A stretch of DNA of 64,000 nt from Anaerolineae bacterium. GTDB lineage: Bacteria; Chloroflexota; Anaerolineae; Aggregatilineales; Phototrophicaceae. The notes under the pieces are model-generated. The model saw only the letters and a program-made list of their open reading frames with translations, was not told where the DNA came from and searched no databases. The position numbers and the translations under genes are program-made. The stretch covers positions 1 to 64,000 of the forward strand of contig JAJEAA010000018.1 in assembly GCA_022824365.1 (NCBI GenBank). The letters run 5' to 3'. Shown one piece after another: positions 36,655 to 45,415 of this stretch; within the stretch, counting starts at the first letter, position 1, and the number at the start of each line of letters is the position of its first letter.

Positions 36655-37383
36655 TCAATAGTCCGCCATTTGGCTGTCACTTGTCGCCGCGTTCTTCAAG
36701 CCGTTTCCCGGCTCGATGCGTCCGTCCACGAGCGTCAGGACCCGGTCCATCCGCTCGGCGAGAGAGGGATCATGCGTGACGAGGACGACGGTCGTGCCAT
36801 TCTCCTCGCGGATATTCGCAAGCGCCTCAAGGACAGTTTCGCCGGAGCGGGAATCCAGGTTGCCGGTTGGTTCATCCGCCAGCAGGATTGGCGGACCATT
36901 GGCGAGAGCGCGGGCGATGGCGACGCGCTGCTGCTGGCCGCCGCTGAGTTCGTTGGGGCGGTGGCGCAAGCGGCCTCCCAGCCCAAGCTGATCCAGCAAT
37001 TGCTCGGCGCGCTCAAAGGGTTTGTGCCGGCGCTCGTGGGCGAATTCGACGGGCAGCGCGACATTTTCGAGCGCGGTCAGGGTGGGGATGAGATTAAAGA
37101 ATTGGAAGACGAAGCCGATCTTCTGGTTACGAATGTCGGTAAGCTGGCCTTCATCCATCCGGGTGATATCGACGCCGTCGATCGCGATTGTGCCATCGGT
37201 TGGGCTATCTAAGCCGCCGATGATGCCGAGCAGCGTGCTTTTGCCGCTGCCCGAAGGACCGATGATGCCGACCATCTCATTTGGATAGATGTCCAGGTTT
37301 ACGCCGCGCAAGGCATGTACGATGTGGCTGCCCAATTTGAGTTCGCGGGTGATATTGCTGGCGTGAATGACTGGCTGTTTCAT
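36655..37383 (-). CDS. ABC transporter ATP-binding protein, LolD/MacB type
   Basis: 242 residues from ATG 37383 (the track uses a TTG five codons upstream). Walker A GPSGSGKSTLL, Q-loop VFQFFNLIPTLTALENVALP, signature LSGGQQQRVAIARALAN, Walker B ILLADEPTGNLD. These are the marks of the LolD/MacB/FtsE subfamily, whose partners are FtsX-like permeases. None is next to it in the window: the neighbours are a PRTase and RNase J. Could act in lipoprotein, peptide or antibiotic export. Confidence 0.92.
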   Translation of the reverse strand: MKQPVIHASNITRELKLGSHIVHALRGVNLDIYPNEMVGIIGPSGSGKSTLLGIIGGLDSPTDGTIAIDGVDITRMDEGQLTDIRNQKIGFVFQFFNLIPTLTALENVALPVEFAHERRHKPFERAEQLLDQLGLGGRLRHRPNELSGGQQQRVAIARALANGPPILLADEPTGNLDSRSGETVLEALANIREENGTTVVLVTHDPSLAERMDRVLTLVDGRIEPGNGLKNAATSDSQMADY

Positions 37384-37420
37384 CGACGAGGATTCCAAAA
37401 GAATCTTTCCCCCACCCTAC

Positions 37421-37448
37421 GCTCCCTCCCCCAAAATGAGGGAGGGGC
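37421..37448. repeat. GC-rich intergenic hairpin
   Basis: CCCTCCC (37424-37430) pairs with GGGAGGG (37440-37446) over a 9-nt loop. It lies after the RNase J stop but has no T-tract on either strand, so it is a poor intrinsic terminator. A similar but imperfect element (CTCCTTCCCCC...GAGGGAA) is found after fabF at about 59703-59730. Confidence 0.6.
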
Positions 37449-37486
37449 TTATTCTATCGTGGCATATGAGGCATACAGCAAGGTCA

Positions 37487-39148
37487 TTAGACTTCGTTGA
37501 CGATACTGAAGATCATAGGGCGGCGTTTGGTTTCGCTGTAGATGAGCTTGCCGAGGCTTTCCTCGACCAGGGTTTGACGGCTGCCGTTGAGATTCCGCCC
37601 GTTGCGATTGATGGCTTTCTTGACGGTATCACGAATTTGATCCAGGAAATCTTCGGCGTCCCTGAGGTAGACAAAGCCGCGGGATACGATGCGAGGCTCT
37701 TCAACCAGCTTGCCGCTGCGACGATCGACATTGGCGCTGACGAGGACAAAGCCATCCTGCGCCAAGATTTCGCGGTCGCGAATGACCGCCCGCCCCACAT
37801 CGCCGACGCCGCTGCCATCGACGAAGACGTAGCCGCCGGGCTGCCGTTCCCCGACAGTGACGCCGCGTCCATCGAGCTCGACTGTCGCGCCGTTTCCGAT
37901 CACAGTAACCCTGTCAGCCGGGATGCCGTTATCCACAGCGAGTTTGGCGTGCTGATGCAGATGACGGATTTCGCCGTGAACGGGAATCAGATTTTTCGGC
38001 TGGGTGAGGTTGAGCATGAGACGCATTTCTTCCTGGCAGGCGTGGCCGGAGACATGCACCGCTTCAATGGCGTCGTAGACGACATCGGCGCCGCGTTCGA
38101 TCAAGCGGTTGATGGTGCGGTAGACCATTTCTTCGTTGCCCGGGATAGGATGGGACGAGAGGATGATAGTATCGCCCTCGCGGACATCAAGCTGACGATG
38201 GCGGCCGCTGGCGAGTTTGCCCAAGACGGCGGCCGGTTCGCCTTGCGAGCCTGTGACCATGAAGACGACTTTATGCGGTGGCAGAGCCTGCGCCTGGCCG
38301 ATATTCACGAGCATGCCATCATCGACATCGAGATAGCCGAGCTTGCGCGCGATCTTGGCGTATTCGGACATGGTGTAGCCGGTGATGCAGACCTTGCGCT
38401 TGTGTTGACGGGCGGCGTTAACAACTTGCTGGACGCGGGAAATGAGCGAGGCGAAGGTAGCCACCATGATGCGGCCTTTGGCGCGGCGGAAGACACGGTC
38501 AAGCGCGCCGTCAATGACCGCTTCGGACTCTGTCCAGCCGGCTTTGTCGGAGTTGGTGCTATCGGCGAGAAGGAGGGCAACGCCGCGTTGGGCGAAGCCA
38601 GCCAGCCGAGCGTAGTCGGTCTTGCGCCCGTGGACGGGCGTGTTATCGAATTTGTAGTCGCCGGTGTGCACGACTACGCCGTAGGGTGTATTGATGCCAT
38701 AACCGACGCAATCAGGGATGCTGTGGCAGACGTGGAAACTCTCCAGCTTGAAGGGTCCAATACGAATGACATCGCCGGCGGTGAAGGTGTGAAGGTCGGT
38801 TGACTTGAGCAGGCGGGCGTTTTTGAGTTTGACTTGCAGCAAGCCGGCGGTGAGCGGCGTGGCGTAAAGCGGCAGATCTGGAAAGGATTTAACCAGATGC
38901 GTGACGGCGCCGATATGGTCTTCGTGGCCGTGGGTGAAGCAGATGCCATGCAGCTTGATATCGTCGCGTTCTTCGAGCCAGCGGAAGTCCGGGATGATAT
39001 AGTCGACGCCGTGCATGTCGTTGGCGGGGAACATGATGCCGCAATCGATCAGGAAGCCGTCGCGGCCTAACTCGAAGAGGGTCATATTCTTGCCAATTTC
39101 ACCCAATCCGCCGATGGGCGTGATTTTGAATTTAGATTTTTTTGCCAT
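37487..39148 (-). CDS. rnj: Ribonuclease J
   Basis: 553 residues. Metallo-beta-lactamase/beta-CASP nuclease with both endo- and 5'-exonuclease activity in the family. N-terminal GGLGEIGKNMTLFE, metal motif HGHEDHIGAV, later HTGDYKFD and the beta-CASP motifs ATFASLISRVQQV and SGHACQEEM, with a C-terminal domain of about 100 residues. The 5' leader has an inverted repeat GCCCGTT...AACGGGC (39174-39199), possibly for autoregulation or mRNA protection. A large plus-strand ORF in the track is its shadow. Confidence 0.96.
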   Translation of the reverse strand: MAKKSKFKITPIGGLGEIGKNMTLFELGRDGFLIDCGIMFPANDMHGVDYIIPDFRWLEERDDIKLHGICFTHGHEDHIGAVTHLVKSFPDLPLYATPLTAGLLQVKLKNARLLKSTDLHTFTAGDVIRIGPFKLESFHVCHSIPDCVGYGINTPYGVVVHTGDYKFDNTPVHGRKTDYARLAGFAQRGVALLLADSTNSDKAGWTESEAVIDGALDRVFRRAKGRIMVATFASLISRVQQVVNAARQHKRKVCITGYTMSEYAKIARKLGYLDVDDGMLVNIGQAQALPPHKVVFMVTGSQGEPAAVLGKLASGRHRQLDVREGDTIILSSHPIPGNEEMVYRTINRLIERGADVVYDAIEAVHVSGHACQEEMRLMLNLTQPKNLIPVHGEIRHLHQHAKLAVDNGIPADRVTVIGNGATVELDGRGVTVGERQPGGYVFVDGSGVGDVGRAVIRDREILAQDGFVLVSANVDRRSGKLVEEPRIVSRGFVYLRDAEDFLDQIRDTVKKAINRNGRNLNGSRQTLVEESLGKLIYSETKRRPMIFSIVNEV

Positions 39149-39173
39149 TGAGTTTGAACTCCAAACTACAAAT

Positions 39174-39199
39174 GCCCGTTCGCGTTCGCAGCAACGGGC
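39174..39199 (-). promoter_or_regulatory. Hairpin in the RNase J 5' leader
   Basis: A perfect 7-bp inverted repeat GCCCGTT / AACGGGC with a 12-nt loop, 26 bp upstream of the RNase J start. A second, smaller one (AGTTT...AAACT, 39151-39167) lies beside the start codon. RNase J mRNAs can be under feedback control, so such leader structures could matter; this is inference. Confidence 0.45.
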
Positions 39200-39364
39200 T
39201 TACGTATCTGATATGGTGTTTCGACGAACGATGACGATGTATTTGCTCCGTAGATGATCAATCTGAAACTACTGCAACGCGCCATTGCCCGGCGCGACAA
39301 GGTCAATGTCATGCAATAAATCAGAGCGACAATACCGGCATTGTATCACAAGCAGCGGAATAAG

Positions 39365-40510
39365 TTAATCCCATTCTTCAAAGGCGCGCAATGCGGAGAT
39401 TACCAAGGCTTGTTCGTCCGGCGTCAGATGATAGTGAAAGGGCAAGCGAAGCAGCCGGTCAGCCAGATCTTCGGTTACAGGACAATCGCCGACTTTGCCG
39501 CCATAGCGCTGCCCCATCGCTGACAGGTGCAAGGGCAAATAGTGAAATACGCTGAGGATTCCGTGTTGTTTGAGATGCGCGATTAGCGCGGAGCGGACTT
39601 TCAACGATGGCAGCAGCAGATAGAACATGTGGTAGGACTGCTCCACGTTTGCCGGAACCGTCGGCAAAAGTACATCGCGCTCGGCAGCCCAGGCGCCCAG
39701 GCATTCGAAATAGCGACGCCAGATCTGTTGACGGCGGGCCTGAATCTCGGGCGCCCGCTCAAATTGAGCATAGAGGTAGGCCGCGAGCATGTCCGAGGGC
39801 AAATAGCTGGAGCCCAGATCTACCCAGGTATATTTGTCGATTTGGCCACGGAAGAAGCGGCTGCGATTGGTGCCTTTCTCGCGAATAATTTCGGCGCGTT
39901 CCATCAGGCTCTCGTCATTGATGAGCAGAGCGCCGCCCTCGCCGCAGGTGAAGTTCTTGGTCTCATGAAAGCTGAGTGTGGCAAGCTCGCCAAAGGTCCC
40001 CAGATAGCGTCCTTTGTAACGAGAAAAGAGCGCGTGGGCGGTGTCTTCTACGACGGCGATTCCGTGCTGCTGGGCGAGGGTCATGATGGTGTCCATGTCA
40101 CAAGCGACGCCGGCGTAGTGCACGAGGACGATGGCTCTGGTTTTCTCGGTGATGAGTGCCGGCAATTGGCGCTCGTCGAGGTTCAGCGTATCGGGACGAA
40201 TATCGGCGAAGACGGGTTTGGCGCCGCGCAGGGCAAAGGCGTTAATGCTAGAGACAAACGTAAACGCGGGCACGATGACTTCGTCGCCCGGCTGAATATC
40301 GAGAAGCAGCGCCGCCATTTCCAGCGCGTGAGTGCAAGACGTGGTCAGGAGGGCTTTGCGCACACCGAGGGACTCTTCCAGGAATTGATGGCATTGACGG
40401 GTGTAGCCGCCATCGCCAGAGATGTGAAAATCGGCGATGCTGTCCCGGATGTATTCAGTTTCGTAGCCAAGAAAGGTTGGCTTGTTGAAGGGAATACGAT
40501 ATTGGGTCAT
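39365..40510 (-). CDS. rffA: dTDP-4-amino-4,6-dideoxygalactose transaminase
   Basis: 381 residues, DegT/DnrJ/EryC1 PLP aminotransferase. TTSCTHALEMAALL is the cofactor phosphate site, EDTAHALFS holds the ring-stacking Asp, and SFHETKNFTCGEGGALLIN contains the Schiff-base Lys (HETKN) in the form typical of RffA/WecE rather than ArnB. It would aminate the dTDP-4-keto-6-deoxyglucose made by rmlB. It leads into a WecD-like acetyltransferase and a glycosyltransferase upstream on the same strand. Confidence 0.93.
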   Translation of the reverse strand: MTQYRIPFNKPTFLGYETEYIRDSIADFHISGDGGYTRQCHQFLEESLGVRKALLTTSCTHALEMAALLLDIQPGDEVIVPAFTFVSSINAFALRGAKPVFADIRPDTLNLDERQLPALITEKTRAIVLVHYAGVACDMDTIMTLAQQHGIAVVEDTAHALFSRYKGRYLGTFGELATLSFHETKNFTCGEGGALLINDESLMERAEIIREKGTNRSRFFRGQIDKYTWVDLGSSYLPSDMLAAYLYAQFERAPEIQARRQQIWRRYFECLGAWAAERDVLLPTVPANVEQSYHMFYLLLPSLKVRSALIAHLKQHGILSVFHYLPLHLSAMGQRYGGKVGDCPVTEDLADRLLRLPFHYHLTPDEQALVISALRAFEEWD

Positions 40511-40545
40511 CGTTGTCCTTGCGTAGTTGCGAAGGCCAGTCGCGG

Positions 40546-41289
40546 TTAGTCAGGCGTTGTAAACCACTTATGGAACCACAGCTCTACCGATCGGGTCACA
40601 AAGCCGCAGCGCTGGTAGAGTCTTTGCGCCGGGATGTTGCGCCCTTGGGTGACGACATTGCAGCGGTCAAAGCCTTTCTCCTGGAACCACTCTAGCGCAT
40701 GGAGAACCATGCCACGGGCGCAGCCTTTGCCGCGCGCGGATTCCGACACGCCAACCAAGCCGATATTGCCTTCGCCGGCGGGACTATTCAAGTGGCAAGT
40801 CACGTAACCGGCGGGCAGCCCGTCAAGATCGGCGACCACAACCGCATCCGCGGAACTGGCGACGAGGCTGTTGCGCAACCAGATTTGGTACATCTGCGAG
40901 GCTGCGTCGCTGCCAAAGCGGCGGTCGACATAGAAGCGCGAACCCTGGTAGCCGTCGCGGGCAATTGGGAGCAGAGCCTCCAGGTCGTCTTCACGCCCGA
41001 GCCGGAAAACCAGCTTGTTCGCCTGTGATGGCCGCGTCGGTTCAAGGAAGCGCGCGGCGAAAGTCAGGCGGATATCGACGAAGTCGAAGCGGTTTGCTTG
41101 CAGAACAGCGATCGTATCCCGGTCGGCGGCGTCGGCGAGGAAATAAAGACAGTCCATGGCTTGGTCTTTGCAGGCGGCGAGCAAATCGCAGCAGGCGCCC
41201 GAATCAAGTTGGCGCGGCGCGGCGCGGGCGATACGGAAGCCGAAATGAGCGGAATCCCAAGGCAGGAATGTCAAGAGACGACTGGTCAT
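40546..41289 (-). CDS. wecD: GNAT acetyltransferase, WecD/RffC-like
   Basis: 247 residues. The N-terminus FLPWDSAHFGFRIAR is the mark of dTDP-fucosamine acetyltransferase WecD, and the GNAT fold follows, with GLVGVSESARGKGCARGMV as the acetyl-CoA loop and GRNIPAQRLYQRCGF as the final motif. It probably acetylates the amino sugar produced by the neighbouring RffA, giving dTDP-Fuc4NAc. It overlaps the preceding glycosyltransferase gene by 4 bp (ATGA) and lies 35 bp before rffA. Confidence 0.9.
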   Translation of the reverse strand: MTSRLLTFLPWDSAHFGFRIARAAPRQLDSGACCDLLAACKDQAMDCLYFLADAADRDTIAVLQANRFDFVDIRLTFAARFLEPTRPSQANKLVFRLGREDDLEALLPIARDGYQGSRFYVDRRFGSDAASQMYQIWLRNSLVASSADAVVVADLDGLPAGYVTCHLNSPAGEGNIGLVGVSESARGKGCARGMVLHALEWFQEKGFDRCNVVTQGRNIPAQRLYQRCGFVTRSVELWFHKWFTTPD

Positions 41290-42230
41290 TCCGGTTCGTC
41301 CTCCGCTTCTTCGGTCGATTCCTTGACTACATAGACAGGGCGATCCATGATGCGCAGGTGCATGCGCGCCAGATACTCACCGATTATGCCCAGGGTAAAC
41401 ATTTGCGCGCCGGCGAAGATGGCAATCAAAGATACGGTGAAGGTGAAGCCGGGCACCTCAAAGCGGAAAGCGAACAATTGGCTCAGGATGATGTATATGA
41501 GTATGACCGACCCAAAGGCTGTCATCAGGAGGCCGAGGGCACTGGCGAAACGCAATGGCAGCGTGCTGAAACCGGTAATCATGTTGAAGGCATGGTTGAG
41601 CAGTTTCCCGAAGGTGTAAGTCGATTTGCCGATCGTGCGGGGGGCGTGCGGCGTAGTGACTGCCGCAAAGCTGATCGTGCCCCAGGTCAGCAAGACGTCA
41701 ATGTTCACTAGGGGGCCGCGAAAGTGCTCGAAAGATTCTCGCAGCTCGGTACGAAAGGCGCGGAAGGCGCTGACCTTGCGGGCGGTCTCCGCGCCCATGG
41801 CGCCCTGCAATGCGAGCTTGGTTGTCCAGGAGGCGATGTTGCGCAGCGGGCCGTGCCGTTCTTTTTCGGGCGTGCCATAGACGACGTCGTAACCTTCGGC
41901 AAGTTTCTTGAGCAGGTCACTGATGGACGTCGTCGGATGCTGCAAATCATCGTCCATCGTCACGGTAATTTCCTGGCGCGCAGCGCGAATGCCGCAGAGC
42001 AGCGCATTATGCTGACCGAAGTTGCGCATGAGTCTAAAACCGCGAACAAAGGCATATTGATCGGACAAAGCCTGAATGACCGTCCAACTGTTGTCGCCGC
42101 CACCGTCTTCTACCAAGAGCACCTCATAGCGGTCGGCCAGCTCGGGCAATTCACGCGCCAATTCTTCGACGACCAGCGTGATGCTATTTTCACTGCGATA
42201 TACCGGAATGACGACAGATACAGAAGGCAT
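41286..42230 (-). CDS. Family 2 glycosyltransferase, GtrB/ArnC-like membrane protein
   Basis: 314 residues from ATG 42230, preceded by GGTGAT; the track start at 42284 lacks a site. GT-A domain: VSVVIPVYRSENSI, LLVEDGGGDNSW, FGQHNALLCGIRAA and the VTMDDDLQHP metal motif. Two C-terminal membrane helices (about 220-285) place it with polyprenyl-phosphate glycosyltransferases such as GtrB and ArnC. Given the coupled wecD and rffA genes, it could transfer the acetylated amino sugar to a lipid carrier. Confidence 0.92.
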   Translation of the reverse strand: MPSVSVVIPVYRSENSITLVVEELARELPELADRYEVLLVEDGGGDNSWTVIQALSDQYAFVRGFRLMRNFGQHNALLCGIRAARQEITVTMDDDLQHPTTSISDLLKKLAEGYDVVYGTPEKERHGPLRNIASWTTKLALQGAMGAETARKVSAFRAFRTELRESFEHFRGPLVNIDVLLTWGTISFAAVTTPHAPRTIGKSTYTFGKLLNHAFNMITGFSTLPLRFASALGLLMTAFGSVILIYIILSQLFAFRFEVPGFTFTVSLIAIFAGAQMFTLGIIGEYLARMHLRIMDRPVYVVKESTEEAEDEPE

Positions 42231-42727
42231 CGAGATCACCATGTGACATTGACGCGCGCTGCTTAATATTGTCGAATCCGCCACAAGTATTCAGCGAGCG
42301 CGCAAGAATAGCGCCAACCGCGCCATAGAGCGAAATGCATAAAGGTCCCTTGACGGTTGCGGACGGGACCCGCCGCTGGGCTCGGCGGCACACAGAGATT
42401 GTGTTTCAGTTTTACGCAGACTGCAAGCCATGAGTCATATAGGAGTTGTGAATATGGCGGACATGCCGCATTCTTGCCCCCATCCCCCAGCCCTCTCGCC
42501 ATCTTTATGGCAATGTTGTCGTCTCCAAAATCGGGGCAAGTTCAATCACCTTTAGGAAACCCCGCCAGGGAGCGGGAAAACTCCATGCAATTCACCACTC
42601 CCGTCACATAGCTTGGCAGTTTGGGACGCCTTTGATTTGCCCTAACAAGACAATTTAACTGTCGGCGGATTGTGCTATAATTCCGCGGATTGACGCAATT
42701 TGGCGGTGAGAAGGAGACAAGCGAGTA
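42231..42727. other. About 500-bp intergenic region upstream of icd
   Basis: Lies between the divergent glycosyltransferase and icd genes. It contains pyrimidine-rich tracts such as CCCCCATCCCCCAG near 42479 and a GC-rich CCGCCGCTGGGCTCGGCGG dyad near 42370, but no clear gene, tRNA or mobile element. The only well-supported site is the icd promoter near its right end. Confidence 0.45.
42654..42681 (+). promoter_or_regulatory. icd promoter
   Basis: A perfect TATAAT (42676-42681) with an extended -10 TG one base ahead (TGcTATAAT). The -35 region TTTAAC (42654-42659, 16-bp spacer) is poor, which fits an extended -10 promoter. It lies 47 bp upstream of icd, whose ATG has AAGGAG eleven bases upstream. 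Confidence 0.6.
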
Positions 42728-43984
42728 ATGGCTTACGACAAGATCAAAGCGCCCGACACTGGAGAGAAGATCAGCTTTAGCCAGGGCAAGATGCAGGCGC
42801 CGGACAACCCGATATTGCTGTTTATCGAGGGTGATGGCATCGGCTACGACATTATGACTGCCAGCAAGCGGATCTGGGACGCGGCAATCGCCAAGGCTTA
42901 CGGCGGCGCGCGTCAGGTCTCCTGGATGGAAGTGTATGCCGGCGAAAAAGCGGCCGGAGTATACGGCGGCGATTATATGCCGGAGGAAACATTTGAGGCC
43001 TTTCGCGAGTACAAAGTCGGGATCAAGGGACCGCTGACCACGCCGGTCGGTGGCGGTTTCCGCAGCTTGAATGTGACCTTGCGGCAGGTGCTTGACTTGT
43101 ATAGCTGCGTGCGGCCGGTGCGCTGGTATCAGGGTGTGCCAAGTCCATTGAAGCAGCCGGAGGATGTGGATGTCGTCATCTTCCGCGAAAATACGGAGGA
43201 CACCTACGCGGGCATCGAATACGAATCGGGCACGGAAGAAAACCGGAAGCTGGCGGCGTTTTTGCGCGAAGAGATGGGCGCGGCCAATTTCTTCGAGGAT
43301 GCCGGCTTGGGCATCAAGCCGATAAGTCCCTTCGGCAGCAAGCGCTTGATACGAGCCGCGATCAATTACGCGATCGAGCGAGGGCGCAAGAGCGTCACGC
43401 TGGTGCACAAGGGCAATATTCAGAAGTTCACCGAAGGCGCGTTTCAGAAATGGGGTTATGAGCTGGCGCGGGAGGAATTCCCTGAGCAGACGATATCCTG
43501 GGATGAGGCGGCGGCGCAGCACAACGGAAATGTGCCGAATGGGAAGATCCTGATCCAAGATACGATCGCCGATATCATGTTCCAGAAGATGCTGCTGCGG
43601 CCGCGCGAGCATGATGTGATCGCCACGACGAATCTCAATGGAGATTATCTCAGCGATGCGCTGGCGGCCGAAGTTGGCGGCGTCGGCATCGCGCCGGGGG
43701 CGAACATTGGCGATGAGATCGCGCTCTTCGAGGCGACCCACGGCACGGCGCCAAAGTATACCAATTTGGACATGGTTAATCCGGGTTCGCTGCTCTTCAG
43801 CGGCGTGATGATGCTGGAACATCTGAATTGGTTCGAGGCGGCTGACTTGATCACGCGGGCTTATGAGAAGACCATCGAGCAGCGCTATGTCACTTACGAT
43901 TTCGCGCGGCAAATGGAGAACGCGACGAAGGTGGCGACGAGCGAGTTCGCCACGCGGATCATCGAGAATATGGACATCGTTTAG
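42728..43984 (+). CDS. icd: Isocitrate dehydrogenase, NADP-type
   Basis: 418 residues. Converts isocitrate to 2-oxoglutarate and CO2 in the TCA cycle. [11 protein letters not shown] opens the fold, [20 protein letters not shown] is the substrate loop, [18 protein letters not shown] contains the phosphorylatable-serine/Tyr region, and [28 protein letters not shown] with [11 protein letters not shown] matches the bacterial NADP enzyme. Length equals that of E. coli Icd. Monocistronic with its own promoter and terminator. Confidence 0.97.
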   Translation: MAYDKIKAPDTGEKISFSQGKMQAPDNPILLFIEGDGIGYDIMTASKRIWDAAIAKAYGGARQVSWMEVYAGEKAAGVYGGDYMPEETFEAFREYKVGIKGPLTTPVGGGFRSLNVTLRQVLDLYSCVRPVRWYQGVPSPLKQPEDVDVVIFRENTEDTYAGIEYESGTEENRKLAAFLREEMGAANFFEDAGLGIKPISPFGSKRLIRAAINYAIERGRKSVTLVHKGNIQKFTEGAFQKWGYELAREEFPEQTISWDEAAAQHNGNVPNGKILIQDTIADIMFQKMLLRPREHDVIATTNLNGDYLSDALAAEVGGVGIAPGANIGDEIALFEATHGTAPKYTNLDMVNPGSLLFSGVMMLEHLNWFEAADLITRAYEKTIEQRYVTYDFARQMENATKVATSEFATRIIENMDIV

Positions 43985-44009
43985 TCCGATTGAGGATAGG
44001 GTGTTAGCG

Positions 44010-44039
44010 AAAGAGCGGTCCGGCGGATCGCTCTTTTTT
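44010..44039 (+). terminator. Intrinsic terminator of icd
   Basis: AAAGAGCG pairs with CGCTCTTT over an 11-nt loop and the 3' arm runs into a six-T tract (44034-44039). It lies 26 bp after the icd stop. Confidence 0.9.
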
Positions 44040-44111
44040 GTGACGGGACAAGCGAACCTGCGACTGTCCGTACAGGCTGGCAAAACTGCATGGGGCTTTC
44101 GCGCTAGAAGG

Positions 44112-44534
44112 TCAGCGCAAGCCCGCCAGCCAATCGCTGAGTTTCGCTTCCAGGCCATTGCGCACATCAATGAATGAGCGCAGCACGGCGGCGTCATCGC
44201 CATCGACAGCCGCTGGATCAGGGAAGCTCCAGTGGATGCGCCGGGCGGGACCGGGAAAGACCGGGCAATTCTCGGCGGCATTGTCGCAGACCGTTATGAC
44301 ATAGTCGAAAGCGGCGCTCAGATACTGGTTGATGTGATCCGAACTGTGGCGCGAGATGTCGATGCCGCGCTCGTTCATCGCTTCGATGGCGAAGGGACTG
44401 ACATGAGAGGGCTTGGCGCCGGCGCTGTAGACGTCGACGGCATCGCCGGCAAGGTGACGCAACAAGCCTTCGCCCATTTGAGAGCGGGCGGAATTGGCGG
44501 TGCAGAGTATGAGGACTTTCTTTTTGTCGTTCAG
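44112..44534 (-). CDS. arsC: Thioredoxin-type arsenate reductase / LMW phosphatase family, CTG start
   Basis: 140 residues if read from CTG 44534; the track starts at an internal ATG (44477) and so loses the active-site loop. No ATG, GTG or TTG lies between the upstream in-frame TAA and that ATG, but AGGAGG stands five bases before the CTG. The extra residues give KVLILCTANSARSQ, the CX5R loop (Cys11-Arg17). Cys83 and Cys90, in VCDNAAENCPV, keep the spacing of the Cys82/Cys89 pair of thioredoxin-coupled ArsC. It lies downstream of modB. No arsenic genes are adjacent. Confidence 0.85.
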   Translation of the reverse strand: MNDKKKVLILCTANSARSQMGEGLLRHLAGDAVDVYSAGAKPSHVSPFAIEAMNERGIDISRHSSDHINQYLSAAFDYVITVCDNAAENCPVFPGPARRIHWSFPDPAAVDGDDAAVLRSFIDVRNGLEAKLSDWLAGLR

Positions 44535-44581
44535 CTTGGCCTCCTCTTACCGGTGGAATTTATGTATCTATCGGCAGCCAG

Positions 44582-45415
44582 TTAGCGAGAAAGCCGGTCT
44601 TGCGCGCGAGCGAAGCCTTGGGAGAGGAAAAGCGCGATCATCGCCAGCACGATGAGAATTAGTCCAGTCCAGATAGCGGCGTCGATATCGCGTTCAAAGA
44701 TACTGTAGACAAGCAGAGGCATCGTCTGCGTTTTGCCTTGCAGGTTGCCGGCGAAGAGGATGGTGGCGCCAAATTCACCCAGAGCGCGTGCCCAGCTGAG
44801 AATCATGCCGGAAATGAGCGCTCGCCAGGCGATGGGCAGAATGATGTACCAGAACATGAGCCAGCCATAGGCGCCATCGACGCGCGCGGCATCTTCGATT
44901 TCCGCCGCGATACTTGCAAAACCCACTTGCGCCGAGCGAATATAAAAGGGCGCGGAAATGAAGAATTGCGCGATGATGACGGCCAGGATAGAAAAAGGCA
45001 CGATGATGCCAGCGTCGGCGAGGAAGGAACCGATGACGCCAGCCCGGCCAAATGTGAGCAGCAGCGCCAAACCAGCGACCGCCGGCGGCATGACAATCGG
45101 CAGTTCGATGAAGAGGCTGACGAAGCGCTTGCCCCTGAAGTTGTAACGGGAGAGGACAAAAGCCAGCGGCGTGCCCAGGGCGGCCGTCAGGCAGACGACA
45201 GCGCCGGTGGAGGCGAAGCTTAGAAGCGTGGCGGATAGGATTGTCCCTGAATCGGGCAGTCCTTCCCAGGCGCGCGAGCTTAAGCCGCGGGCGAGCAGGA
45301 CCAGTACAGGCGCGGCCAGGAGCAGGAAAGCGAAGGCGCTGACGGCAAAGACGAGCAGTCTATCGGCCGACAGACTTTGGCGCTGGGCAGACGTTTTGCG
45401 GTGATTCGGCAGCAT
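44582..45415 (-). CDS. modB: Molybdate ABC transporter permease
   Basis: 277 residues from ATG 45415; the track start at 45688 is inside modA. About five to six membrane helices with the ABC permease EAA-type loop EDAARVDGAYGWLMFWYIILP, and WARALGEFGATILFAGN, a ModB/CysT signature. It overlaps the 3' end of modA by 56 bp in another frame. No modC is present next to it. Confidence 0.93.
   Translation of the reverse strand: MLPNHRKTSAQRQSLSADRLLVFAVSAFAFLLLAAPVLVLLARGLSSRAWEGLPDSGTILSATLLSFASTGAVVCLTAALGTPLAFVLSRYNFRGKRFVSLFIELPIVMPPAVAGLALLLTFGRAGVIGSFLADAGIIVPFSILAVIIAQFFISAPFYIRSAQVGFASIAAEIEDAARVDGAYGWLMFWYIILPIAWRALISGMILSWARALGEFGATILFAGNLQGKTQTMPLLVYSIFERDIDAAIWTGLILIVLAMIALFLSQGFARAQDRLSR

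Noticed and set aside
37367-38803. 478-residue plus-strand ORF opposite RNase J
   Set aside because: Antisense shadow of the RNase J gene, whose motifs are intact; the translation has no recognisable domain.
39629-40549. 306-residue plus-strand ORF opposite rffA
   Set aside because: Shadow of the aminotransferase gene, whose active-site motif is intact.
42231-42727. tRNA or small RNA gene in the icd upstream region
   Set aside because: I found no T-arm (GTTCGANTC) or acceptor pairing there, and none in the other gaps either.
42542-44281. 579-residue minus-strand ORF opposite icd
   Set aside because: It lies on the antisense strand of a clear isocitrate dehydrogenase, has no family features and is the usual GC-rich shadow ORF.
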